Origin: Daucus carota subsp. sativus
Lineage: Eukaryota; Streptophyta; Magnoliopsida; Apiales; Apiaceae
Assembly: GCF_001625215.2 (NCBI RefSeq)
Contig: NC_030384.2
Coordinates: 45,480,390 to 45,544,389 of the forward strand
DNA length: 64,000 bases
Reading direction: 5' to 3'
The stretch's first letter is position 1. Every line of letters starts with the position of its first letter. The position numbers were made by a program, and so were the translations under genes. This document shows, piece after piece, positions 47,521 to 57,436 of this stretch. The notes under the pieces were generated by a model. The model was not told where the DNA came from and did not search any database. It saw only the letters and a program-made list of their open reading frames with translations.

Positions 47521-47780
47521 TATTAAGTTAGATTTGAATTCGAATACGAATTGTATCTATTTTTTGAAATCCGAATCATGGCACGAACCCGATTATTCAT
47601 ATTTTTTTAATTTTAAATTTATTTATGTAAATAATTAATTTATAGATATTAATCTATCATGTAAACAATATATGAGACTTAACTAAAATAATAACTCATC
47701 TCAAATAAATAAGATATTGAGACGAATATAAATACAAAAGTTTTAAAGTATGTGATTAATGCTTTTGAGTAATAAACTAA

Positions 47781-47880
47781 TTGTTTGTGTAGCTCAAGTG
47801 GTTTGAGTGATGTATTTGTATTGGAGGGATCCCGAGTTCGAGCCTCATGAATAACATCTTTTTTTTATATATATGAGAAG
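47781..47880 (+). repeat. tRNA-derived SINE-like segment in copy 1
   Basis: TAGCTCAAGTGG at 47790-47801 fits the Pol III A-box pattern and GAGTTCGAGCC at 47834-47844 fits a B box, with normal spacing, followed by a T-run. It recurs in copy 2 at about 51100. It could be the head of a SINE carried inside the larger repeat. Confidence 0.55.
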
Positions 47881-48216
47881 ATGTTAGGTTCGGAGTTAGG
47901 CTCAGGTTCGGAGCTAGGTAATTTATTTGCTCAGGAGAGAGGCTTGACACGAACCTGTTGGGCTACTATATATATACTAGCATAAAAGCCCGTGCGAGGC
48001 ACGGGGCTCTAGTTTTTGCTGTATTTTAAATAATATTCATATATCATTATATTGTTCTTGTACGGACCTTGAGTTTGTATTATGTTTTAACTAATATCCG
48101 TGTGTCATCATATTGTTTTGAGCGTAACTATTACGTTTTACTTTTTGACAAAATATGTAAACATGAAAAATGTAATATATACAACCTAATAGCATTAATA
48201 GTAATAATAAGTACTA

Positions 48217-48524
48217 TTCCCTCCATCCCAATATATGACCCTTATTCCTTTTTGAGACATCTCTAAAATAATGAACTTACTATACTTACTATTTTTAAAC
48301 ACTACTTATCACTATTACACACACTACTTCTCTATTTTATACTCTTTTATATTAAATAAACACTATCACACTCACTAATTACCACCACTATCTCAAATCT
48401 ATTATTAAATTTTGATATATTCCACCACTTTACCCACTTTCCAACTAAATTTACTCTTTTTTACTACTTTTTTCTTAATCTCCGTGAAAGTCAAATAAGG
48501 TCACTTAAAATCAGACGAAGGGAG
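48217..48524. mobile_element. Stowaway MITE within repeat copy 2 (308 bp)
   Basis: Orthologous in position to the element at 45229-45538; same ends and TA flanks, a few substitutions apart. Confidence 0.85.
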
Positions 48525-48726
48525 TATATTTTTAAAAAAAAATTATAGATCAAAAACTACATTTGAACTGATATTTCTATATTCAAATTCGTTAGGATAT
48601 AGAGACCATTGTCATATTATCTATGTTCAAAATTATATTCGAAATTAATACTGAAATTTTAAATTTTAAATATATTATACCTCATTAAAAGTATCTGTAA
48701 TTTATTGTTGAAATTATTAAATTATT

Positions 48727-49292
48727 GGGTTAATTATCAAGTTAGTCACTGAAGTGAGTTTAGTGTATCAAGTTGGTCACTGAACTCAAAACAGTATCAA
48801 AACAGTATCAAGATGGTCACTAAAGTCACCGTAAAATATCAAACAAGTACTTTGAAATATGAGTTCAAGTAGTAAAAATATTATTTATAAAGTTTTACAT
48901 ATTATTTTTAAATGTTACCACAACCAACTAAAAGGTTATGACTTCTAGTATTTAAAATAATATATTTATATTTTATCAAGTTTATTTATAATTTATATTT
49001 TATTATATAGTTATTGTCTTTGTTTTAATTAAAAATAAATAATAAATAAACTTGATAATATTTAAATATATTATCATAAATATTAGAAGTCATAACTTTT
49101 TACTTGGTTTTGGTAACACTCAAAAATAATGTGTAGAACTTTATAAATAATATTTTTACTGCTTGAACTTATATTTCAAGGTACCTGTTTGATATTTATG
49201 GCCACTTCAGAGACCATCTTGATACCGTTTTGAGTTCAGTGACCAATTTGATACATTGAGCCCACTTTAGTGACCAACTTGATAATTAACCC
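48727..49292. mobile_element. Mutator-like MITE unique to repeat copy 2 (566 bp)
   Basis: The ends GGGTTAATTATCAAGTTAGT and ACCAACTTGATAATTAACCC are inverted repeats continuing well inward. A direct repeat TTAAATTATT lies on both sides (48717-48726 and 49293-49302), while copy 1 has it once (45730-45739) at the same place. A 9-10-bp duplication points to a Mutator-like element. Confidence 0.92.
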
Positions 49293-51090
49293 TTAAATTA
49301 TTTCAACTAATATACCATGATTTTGATGAAAACCTGTTTTTGATATGCGAATTACGATATCCTAAATCATGATTAAATGAAGATGTGTGGTCTGCGTTGT
49401 CCTACATTTACTTCCTTTTTTTAGCGTACGTTTGCATAATTGTTAAAGTGATACATGATGGAGCAGATCATCAACACATTCTTTTTAGCATATGTTGCAC
49501 ACATTTTGTATAAATAAAAATTGAAACATATGTTGTACGTAAAAAAGACACGTACCTTGTTTTATTATAAAAGCATCAATTGAACTACTAACCGTATAAT
49601 TGCACCCCGAAAAATTTCTGACACCTTTGATGTGTCTTATCCTTTTATTTTTCATATCAATTATATAGTACTTTAATGTATTATATTTTTATTGTTAATT
49701 TAAAAATATTAGATGAATATTACTTTGATATAGTATGTTATAACATTATCTCGTTATAAAATTTTAATTTTCTATAATTAGTTTTTTGAGCTTGTCTATT
49801 AAGACTTTTAATGATTTTTCATGTAATCGTTATAAAACTGATCTCAAACAAATGATTTTATGGAATTTCAAATAGCAAAACGAGAGTAGATATGAGTTAG
49901 GCATCATGAAGTTCATAAAACCATAAAATATTTAGTTCAATTAGTCGTGCAGTTACTTTTTTAGCTTTGTGCAAACTCACATTTTTAATATTTTGATACT
50001 CGTATTTATTAGGAGTGATCAATGTGGCATATCATGTTCAATTGTTAAAGATCAAGTTATATATTCGATATTTTGAATCATGAAAAAACTATTCTTGTTC
50101 TAGTCCCGTTTAATCAGATATTAGTTTCACCGTATCGCGTCAGATTATCCGGTTCAGAATTAATTATATTTTATTAGTTTAATTTGTAAATGATTAATTT
50201 AACTGTAGTTTGAATCATTTTATTTAACTGGTATGTTATATATTGGATGATGGCATATTAAAAATTATAGTTTTAAGACTTTAATATATATAACTTATTT
50301 CTCTGTGTTATTTTATTTAACAAAATAAAATTTATAACTCAAATCTTTTTAGTAGTTCTCGTAAACGCGTTTTATTATTATGTGGTTGACTTTTGATTAA
50401 CAATATAAAATTTCCTTAAATTCATCTTCATATCACAAGTTATAGTATTTCAAATACATATATCATCAAAATTATATTATTCAGATATATTTTCCGACAC
50501 CAAATTTGATGTATTGTACCTATTCTTATATCTATAATTTTTTTAAAAAAAGATTTAGTTACACATCAAATTCTGAATTCATAAGTTTAAAATAAAAAAA
50601 TATTCTACATAGGAATATTCTTTCAGTCACCTTATTTCGTGTTCTCCAAAATATTGTAATCTCTTTATAAATTGCCTTTTATAATAAAAGAAATTAATAT
50701 GACATAGCCCATGTTGAAAGCTCCTCAATTTTTCCTTTCAAAGATGCTCGCTTAAACCTCAGTTTTTGTGCTTATTTCTCACATTCATGACTTAAAATTT
50801 CTATAATATTGTATCGGTGCTCGTTTAAACTATTAAGTTAGATTTGAATTCGAATACGAATTATATCTATTTTTTGAAATCTGAATCATGGCACGAACCC
50901 GATTATTCATATTTTTTTTAATTTTAAATTTATTTATGTAAATAAATAATTTATAGATATTAATCTATCATGTAAACGATATATGAGACTTAACTGAAAT
51001 GATAACTCATCTCAAATAAATAAGATATTGAAACGAATATAAATACAAAAGTTTTAAAGTATGTGATTAATGCTTTTGAATAATAAACTA

Positions 51091-51185
51091 ATTGTTTGTG
51101 TAGCTCAAGTGGTTTGAGAGATGTATTTGTATTGGAGAGGTTTCGAGTTCGAGCCTCAAGAATAACATGTTTTTTTTATATATAT
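51091..51185 (+). repeat. tRNA-derived SINE-like segment in copy 2
   Basis: Same A-box and B-box arrangement as in copy 1 (TAGCTCAAGTGG from 51101; GAGTTCGAGCC at 51145-51155). Confidence 0.55.
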
Positions 51186-51305
51186 GAGAAGATGTTAGGT
51201 TCGGAGTTAGGCTCAGGTTCGGGCTTGACACGAACCTGTTGGGCTACTATATATATAAGTAGAATTATAAAGTGTACCTATCTTTCCAACATCTTTGCCT
51301 ACTAA

Positions 51306-51616
51306 GACCATCTCCAATCTTGTCTCTATCTTTATCTTCAAACCAACCCTTCAAACTTTATTCTTCTCCAACCAATCCTTCAAACTTTACTTTAAACTCA
51401 ATTTAATACAATAAAATATAGAAAGATAGATACATATATATGTTGTGTGAGAGTCGGTCAAATAGTAATGAAGATAAAGTTGTACAGTATTCCTTCAAAT
51501 TTGAAGATAAAATGTTGATATCTTCAAATATGAAGATAAAGCCAGCATGCGTTGGAGTTGTTTTGATTGCTTTAACTTCAAAAATATGAAGATAAAGCCA
51601 TCCGTTGGAGATGGCC
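51306..51616. mobile_element. PIF/Harbinger-like MITE (311 bp)
   Basis: The ends GACCATCTCCAAT and CCGTTGGAGATGGCC are inverted repeats, with TAA immediately outside each (51303-51305 and 51617-51619). The interior repeats short AAGATAAAG motifs. Confidence 0.8.
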
Positions 51617-51619
51617 TAA

Positions 51620-52386
51620 CTATAATAAATTGATAGAATGTACAGTACAACTGTACATAACTTATTTTTCTTATCACTTTCGCAGCCTCTGGTCCCCGCT
51701 GAAACCCAGTTGGTGCTCTGATTAGTACCTGCTAACCAGATTAGAATTTCAGGAAAACAATTTTATTTTAATATATATCATCCTCCGTTTCAGATTATAC
51801 ACATTATATATAATAAAATGTTTAAAAGTGGTTAAGAAATACTTGTACTTATTTACACAAACTGGTTAAAAAAAATTAGAAATCAAAACTTACTTGTGTG
51901 AAACAAACAAATTTCACAGGCCCCTACGTCTCCAAGCTTTCAACTACCCTCAAAAGAAAAGGAGGGACAAGGCTTAGCCAAAAAAAAAAAAGGGACAAGT
52001 TAACAACTAGATGCACAGACAAGTCCAGTAAGATAGCGATAATTGGCCTCAAGTTTTCTGTACACAACAATTTGGGCTAAACCTTGACCAAAAGCTGCTA
52101 CCATCCTGTCCTGTCACACGGAGCTGGGCTGAACTTAATAAAATGTCAGGCCTTGCTAAATTAGAGTTGCTCTAAGCACGAACCCTTAAATGGCCCGGCC
52201 TAATATATTTTCTCCTAATTAATTTACTCCCTCTCAAAATGATCTTTTTATTTAAACTCGATATTATAACTTAGAAAACTTAGTTTCAATAAAAAAAACT
52301 TTAAAAGTTATATATTATTAAAAGCTAAATTTATTATATTTTAAAATAAAATCCATTTCTTAAAAGAGTTTGTCCCGCATGTGTCT
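51620..52386. other. Intergenic DNA with degenerate Stowaway-like starts
   Basis: Single-ended Stowaway motifs at about 51781 and 52226 without matching partners. No gene recognised. Confidence 0.45.
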
Positions 52387-52557
52387 ATGGGCACCTGCTA
52401 AGCGCGGAAATTTTTGTATTTAGATTATTTTTTTTGTATTTAGATTATTTTGATTTGATGTGGTTGATGTATTTGAAGGGAGTCCACCGTTATAAAGAAG
52501 TAGGAGCCAATCAAAATGATTGAAGTACAAAAATTTTCGCATTTAGTATGTGCCCAT
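52387..52557. mobile_element. Short inverted-repeat MITE (171 bp)
   Basis: The left end ATGGGCACCTGCTAAGCGCG pairs imperfectly with the right end; the reverse complement of the right end reads ATGGGCACATACTAAATGCG. The match continues into GAAAATTTTTGTA. No convincing target duplication. Confidence 0.6.
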
Positions 52558-52855
52558 CCTAGAAAAACCGTTCTTAAAATCATTGACAAAATGGTATAAA
52601 CAGTGGTTTACCAAATCTAAAGTCAATTAAATATAGTATTTGCAAAATTTGCGATCAAACTACCCAAATACAGATACTTAAAAAATTAATCAGAAAGTCA
52701 GTAAACGTTGGAAATTGGAAGTTAAAAGGCACCCCTCTCTCTTCATCCCAAATCAAGCAAACTAAACGCCACGAACCTTCTTTAATTCCAACTACCGTTA
52801 CATAAACAAACCACGGAAACCCAATTAAAAATTAAAAATAATATAAAAATTCCCC

Positions 52856-52863
52856 TATATATT
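52856..52863 (+). promoter_or_regulatory. TATA box of the NHL gene at 52942
   Basis: TATATATT lies 79-86 bases before the start codon, in an otherwise C-rich leader context. Confidence 0.6.
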
Positions 52864-52941
52864 CACACAAGCCCCCCGTCGCGTTACAACTACACATCAC
52901 TCCCTTTTATCCCCTTTTCAATCCGACCCTTTCGCACTCCA

Positions 52942-53655
52942 ATGAAAGAAACGCCACAACCAACCCTAAACGGCGCCTTCTACGGCCCCTCAATCCCACC
53001 GGAAAAATCCTACCACCGTCCCGGCCGCAGCCGCGGCGGAGGCTGCGGCTTCTTCAACTGCTGCTGCGGCTGTCTCTGTAGCTGCATCTTCAATCTCATC
53101 TTCCAGATCCTCTTCACAATTCTCCTCATCGCCGCTATCATAATCTTCATCTTCTGGCTGATTTTTCGCCCAAATCCCGTGAAATTCCACGTCACCGAGG
53201 CCTCTTTGACGCAATTCGATCTCTCTACAAACAACACTCTCTACTATAATCTGGCTCTGAACATGACCGTTAGGAACCCGAATAAGCGTATCGGAATTTA
53301 CTACGATCAGATCGAGGTGAGAGCTTTGTACAAAGGCGAGAGATTCGCGGTGACTAATTTGACCAGGTTTTATCAGGGGCACAAGAAGACTGATTATTTG
53401 AGCCCCGTGTTTAAAGGACAGAATTTATTAGTGCTCGAGAAGAACGATTTGTCGAAATTCAATTCGGAGAAAGATTCGGGGATTTATTCGATTGATTTGA
53501 AGATGTATTTGAAAGTTCGATTCAAGTTAGCTTTGTTCAAGACTATGAAGTTTAAGCCGAAGATCGAGTGTAATTTGAAGGTACCGTTGGATTCTAAAGG
53601 CAAAGTTTCGGGTAATTTTACGGCTACTAAGTGCGATTTCGATTGGAGGCATTGA
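52942..53655 (+). CDS. NDR1/HIN1-like protein, NHL2/NHL3/NHL10 (YLS9) type
   Basis: Single exon, 237 residues. The cytosolic N-terminus has an AFYGPSIPP motif, a Gly/Arg-rich stretch, and a cysteine cluster (C35, C40-42, C44, C46, C48) just before one membrane helix at about 49-75. The LEA_2 domain follows, with TVRNPNKRIGIYYDQIEVRA, FYQGHKKTDYLSPVF and a series of N-glycosylation sequons (NNT, NMT, NLT, NFT). The cysteine cluster is a plausible palmitoylation site. Relatives such as NHL10/YLS9 and NHL3 sit in the plasma membrane, respond to pathogens and senescence, and affect resistance. It is the fourth NHL gene on this strand. From memory, this type lies next to NHL1-type genes in Arabidopsis too. 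Confidence 0.94.
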   Translation: MKETPQPTLNGAFYGPSIPPEKSYHRPGRSRGGGCGFFNCCCGCLCSCIFNLIFQILFTILLIAAIIIFIFWLIFRPNPVKFHVTEASLTQFDLSTNNTLYYNLALNMTVRNPNKRIGIYYDQIEVRALYKGERFAVTNLTRFYQGHKKTDYLSPVFKGQNLLVLEKNDLSKFNSEKDSGIYSIDLKMYLKVRFKLALFKTMKFKPKIECNLKVPLDSKGKVSGNFTATKCDFDWRH

Positions 53656-53957
53656 TCGAGAGAATGTTTTAATTCAATCGATTTGTATTTTCTTGTGGCG
53701 ATATTGCTCGATTATGTTTGATTTACTAGTTGTTTTGTTCTCTGAGTACTGTTAGTCCAGCAGCAGTAGTGGATGATATGACCTGCATATTATATCGATA
53801 GAATATTATTTTATTATATTTCGAATTCAAATTTTAAATTGATGGTCTTTTATTCATTTTAACTTTTTGTTGTGCGTGGTGGTGGCCTGGTTTAGTTGTT
53901 TGACCGTTATCATGTCAGCTTTACTCTACATGGAGAAATACAATTTAAATATTCTTA

Positions 53958-54257
53958 GAGCATCTGCGAGTGTTGCTTATAATCGTTGGCATTCATTTTG
54001 CTTTAATGGTATTGGGTATATTGGTTGATTATAATTTAAAATTAGTATGTTATTAATATTTTAGATTGTTAAAATAAAATATATCTGTTCAATATTGTGA
54101 TAAATGATATGCAATTCAACAAATTTAGCCATCCATAGGAGGTTGGCTAAAATTATAAACAGCTGAGTACGGTCGGAGTACGAGTTTTCGAGCTGTTGGC
54201 TAAAATTTTTTACTTTTAGTATGCCAACTTAAAGACTCTCAATGGTCCGAGATGCTA
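53958..54257. mobile_element. PIF/Harbinger-like MITE, degraded (300 bp)
   Basis: Begins GAGCATCTGCGAG and ends TCCGAGATGC(TA), flanked by TTA on both sides (53955-53957 and 54258-54260). Long internal stretches match the element at 61882-62276, which is the better-preserved family member. Confidence 0.75.
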
Positions 54258-54439
54258 TTAGTATTTTAATAGTTGTCATTATATATATTTAATAGTTGCC
54301 ATTATATATATATATTAAATATTAATATTCTTACCATGGCCCTTTCATATATTTAAATAGTTGCCATTTTGCCTTGCGTGGAATTAGATTTAACTGAGGC
54401 AAAAGTAACAAGAAAACATATTTACTAGTTTATATCGAA

Positions 54440-54831
54440 AATCAGGAACCAAATCATTTAAATCGGTACGGGGTTGTAACGAGAAATCGGGTTAAGTTGG
54501 TATGGGGTTGAGAACTTGAGATATCATATGTCATGTGTTTGGTTGAATCCTGGAATCGACATATACAATGTTTGTAGAAAATAAGTTATTGATTTATATT
54601 AATTACAAATATTAATAAAATTATTGCCTATATATTTTTGCATCATTGATTTGATTTTTTTTATCAAACATTAATATTTAATCATTTAAATAAAGATTAA
54701 AAAAGAATGAATGCATGTCATGCATCATCTCAAATCTCATACCCACCTCGTCATTTGGGTATCAAAAATCCACGAGGATGGGGATGGATAAACACATACC
54801 TAATTTCGGATACAAATGAACCAAACAAAAT
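54440..54831. mobile_element. Degraded relative of the PIF/Harbinger-like element at 15241
   Basis: It contains GGTATGGGGTTG and GTGTTTGGTTGAATCC followed by the same AT-rich interior seen at 1440 and 15241. The ends have drifted and no target duplication is readable, so limits are approximate. Confidence 0.45.
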
Positions 54832-54875
54832 TTGATATTTTCGTGGTGATAGAAATTCATCTTCTGTTGTGATAA

Positions 54876-55022
54876 TTTGTCGAAATTCCCAAATCTTCTT
54901 GTTTGATATTTGGAAATAAATAATTTAATATTTAAATAATATATATTGAATTTGTCAAAATTCCCAATTCTTCTTGTTTGATATTTGGAAATAAATAATT
55001 TATTATTTAAATATATATATTC
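54876..55022. repeat. Tandem duplication of a ~75-bp unit
   Basis: The segment starting TTTGTCGAAATTCCC at 54876 recurs at 54951 as TTTGTCAAAATTCCC, with nearly the same 75 bases after it. Confidence 0.8.
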
Positions 55023-55423
55023 GAATTAAATATTTAATTTGTAAAATCCAAATACTTATATTCAGAAGAAGATATGCATATATACACACACTTTTTCAAG
55101 AAAAGAGTTATTTATGTTAATAACAATTAACAACATATTAACGTTATTGATGACAGACAATTTCACATATATCCATGTATCTAAAATTATTACTCCCTCT
55201 TCTCGTAAAACCAGGGTTTATCCAAATTGCATACTTTGTCACACAATTAATAAGCCATATTCATTGTGCTCCCTCTAGTGATGATAAGTTTTTTCTCGAT
55301 TTTCAAACTGGCTAAAGCCTAAAAAGGTTACGCTTCATCTCACTCTCCTCTCCATCCAAGACTTGCTCCCATCTCTTTCAAGGTAATATGCGAGTTTTTT
55401 TTGGGTATTTCTTTGTACTATTT

Positions 55424-55501
55424 TTGGAGCAGACCTTGAGACAAACGTTATTATATCCTGAGAATTTTGGCAATACTTGCTATTGCAATTCTGTTTTTCA
55501 G
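55424..55501 (+). pseudogene. Fragment of a ubiquitin-specific protease gene (UBP3/UBP4 type)
   Basis: The translation ENFGNTCYCNSVFQ matches the cysteine box of C19 deubiquitinases, including the catalytic Cys of GNTCYCN. It is closest to plant UBP3/UBP4, which have ENFGNTCYCNSVLQ. It ends at Q followed by a donor GTATCT, the family's exon border. Upstream, LEQTLR- resembles the start of the UBP exon, but the part between is shortened and one base is lost just before PENFGN, breaking the frame. No further UBP exons were found downstream, so this is a truncated copy. It could have been captured by a transposon or be a remnant of an old duplication. Confidence 0.7.
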
Positions 55502-55785
55502 GTATCTCTTCGTTTTTTTTTGTTACTTTCATTTTCTGATTTATTTGAGTGGAATTGTGAAAAGGTGTTTGACTTTAATCTTGTTTGTTTGTGGGTATTT
55601 GTTTGTTTGTTTGATACTTGTGTTTTATTTGGTTTTTGGTGTTTTTGGCGATTTTTCGTGTTACAAATGAGACGCTTCGTTGTTCGCTTCGCATACGACG
55701 AGACAACTCGACCGATAGCATAGCGGTGGTGGTCGATGGTGGCGGTGGTTTCGGGACGTGATCCGGTTTCAGGAAGGAAACCGCT

Positions 55786-55935
55786 AATTGTGCCTTAATT
55801 GAGGGCGTAAATTGTGCCTCTTAATTGAGGGCGTAAACTGTGCCTTTTGGGCGTAAATTGTGCTCTTTATTGAGGGCGTTAATTGTGCCTTATTTGAGGG
55901 ACTTAATTGTGTCTTAATTAAGGACATTAATATTT
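55786..55935. repeat. Minisatellite of ~24-30-bp units
   Basis: About six variant copies of a unit like TTAATTGAGGGCGTAAATTG followed by TGCC, decaying toward the right. It lies some 300 bp after the UBP fragment. Confidence 0.8.
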
Positions 55936-56230
55936 TATTATTATGCCTTAATTAAGAGCTTAATTGTTTCAATCATGAGTTATCATGATTGTGGGAATAT
56001 TTTGATATAACCTGTTAAATATATCTGACTTATATTTTTCTTGTTTCTTGTTTTATTTTCAGGATTCCTGGAAGAAGACCCGTTTTCTTTTCGGACATTA
56101 AAGTTTTATTGTCTAAATTTCCCCGGTCATCTTGCATGTCCGACGGTTAGATAATAAGCTTTCTTGAATGAAAGAATTATCACGGTGAATTGCCAATTCT
56201 CGTTGAGATTTATTCTCATTTTTAAAAAAA

Positions 56231-57427
56231 GGGAAAATAGATTTTTTTGCCACTCAACTTATACTGTTTTTAGAAACTTACCACCCAACTAATTTTTTTA
56301 TTCTTTTAGTCACTAATGTTAGGTTTGGTTTTATTTTTAGCCACCAACTTAGGTTTGGATTTGATTACCAGCATTATTATAATTTTTTTGTCACTAAACT
56401 TATTGCGTTTTTAGAAACTAACCACTGAACTATAATTTTTTTATTTTACTCACTAGTGTTAGATTTAGCTCTTTTTTTTTTGTCACTGAAGTTAGATTCA
56501 GATTTAATTATTAGCATTACATTTTATGTGTATCATTATTAAAATATAGTGGTAGTCGGTAATATTTTTGATGATTTGATATATGTTTGTATTTTTATAT
56601 GTAGTACTTTTTATGTAGTATTTTTATATGTAGTACTTTTATGTCTTCAAGATCGCTTACCTTGGATGAAAAGAATTTTACACGCATTATATGGCCTTTA
56701 AAAGATGTAGTTTCATATATAACTTATTTTTTTCTTCCGAATGAAAATTCAGCGTTTGAATTTTTACACACAAAAATAAGTTATGAAACTATGTTTTATA
56801 AGAATCTTAAATACATGCTAAGCACTAGAGAAAATTTGTAAACTAATGAGAGGGACGGAGGGAGTAATAATAATATAAAATGATGCATTATATATAGAGG
56901 ACAATCATCGAAAATTAAGTTTTTCTCTCTATTTATTTATCTCGAAAATTATAATAAGATAAAGTTATTAAAATTTTTGAAGATAAATTTAAGAGAGATC
57001 TTAGACTGAGCTAGTCCATTGAAAGTTTAATAGCGAAAGATGATGCGTCATATCACTCAATTACACTTTATCTTATGAGAGAGGGTGAATTGTTTGAAAT
57101 CATTGATTTCATATTCATGATTTATTGAATTTTTAGAATCTAATTACTATTTTTCCAGATTTTAATTTTTCATCAGCTCATTTTATATTATTATTGCTAT
57201 ATATAAGGATATAAACATACGACACATCATCAAAGATTAGATACTATCACTATGTATAAATGATGCTACAAAAAATTATCATAATGCTAGTAATCAAATC
57301 CAAACCTAAGTTGGTGGCTAAAAACAAAACCAAACCTAACATTAGTGACTAAAAGAATAAAAAAATTAGTTGGGTGGTAAATTTCTAAAAACACTATAAG
57401 TTGAGTGGCAAAAAAATCTATTTTCCC
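56231..57427. mobile_element. Mutator-like non-autonomous element (1197 bp)
   Basis: Long inverted ends of about 145 bp begin GGGAAAATAGATTTTTTTGC and finish GCAAAAAAATCTATTTTCCC (one-base differences). A 9-bp direct repeat TTAAAAAAA lies outside both ends (56222-56230 and 57428-57436), the Mutator-like hallmark. Part of the left end is repeated again at about 56380-56510, and a degraded Stowaway end (GGGACGGAGGGAG) lies at about 56849-56861. No transposase. Confidence 0.88.
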
Positions 57428-57436
57428 TTAAAAAAA

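Larger units (their letters stand above)
44989..47976 (-). mobile_element. Helitron-like repeat, copy 1 of a head-to-tail pair (2988 bp)
   Basis: It begins CTAGCATAAAAG and then AGCCCGTGCGAGGCACGGGG, which folds into a stem-loop. Read on the minus strand, the hairpin lies about 11 bases before a terminal CTAG followed by T, the form of a plant Helitron 3' end. The other end reads GGGCTACTATATATATA and abuts copy 2 directly. No replicase/helicase gene was found, so it is non-autonomous if it is a Helitron. A canonical 5' TC end is not obvious, which weakens the assignment. It carries two Stowaway elements, one of them absent from copy 2. Confidence 0.7.
47977..51257 (-). mobile_element. Helitron-like repeat, copy 2 of the pair (3281 bp)
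   Basis: Starts with the same CTAGCATAAAAG plus hairpin and ends with the same GGGCTACTATATATATA as copy 1. Sequence agreement is high throughout by eye. It differs by a 566-bp insertion at 48727-49292, by lack of the 258-bp Stowaway of copy 1, and by a small deletion near 51210 in the GGTTCGGAGTTAGG-containing end. No protein-coding gene. Confidence 0.7.

Noticed and set aside
45081..48266. Similar 62- and 65-codon frames in the two repeat copies
   Set aside because: They are the same repeat sequence twice, begin and end arbitrarily, and run into the shared Stowaway element; no conserved protein features.
52990..53382. 130-codon antisense frame over the NHL10-type gene
   Set aside because: Shadow of the GC-rich 5' half of a clear gene; alanine-rich low-complexity translation.
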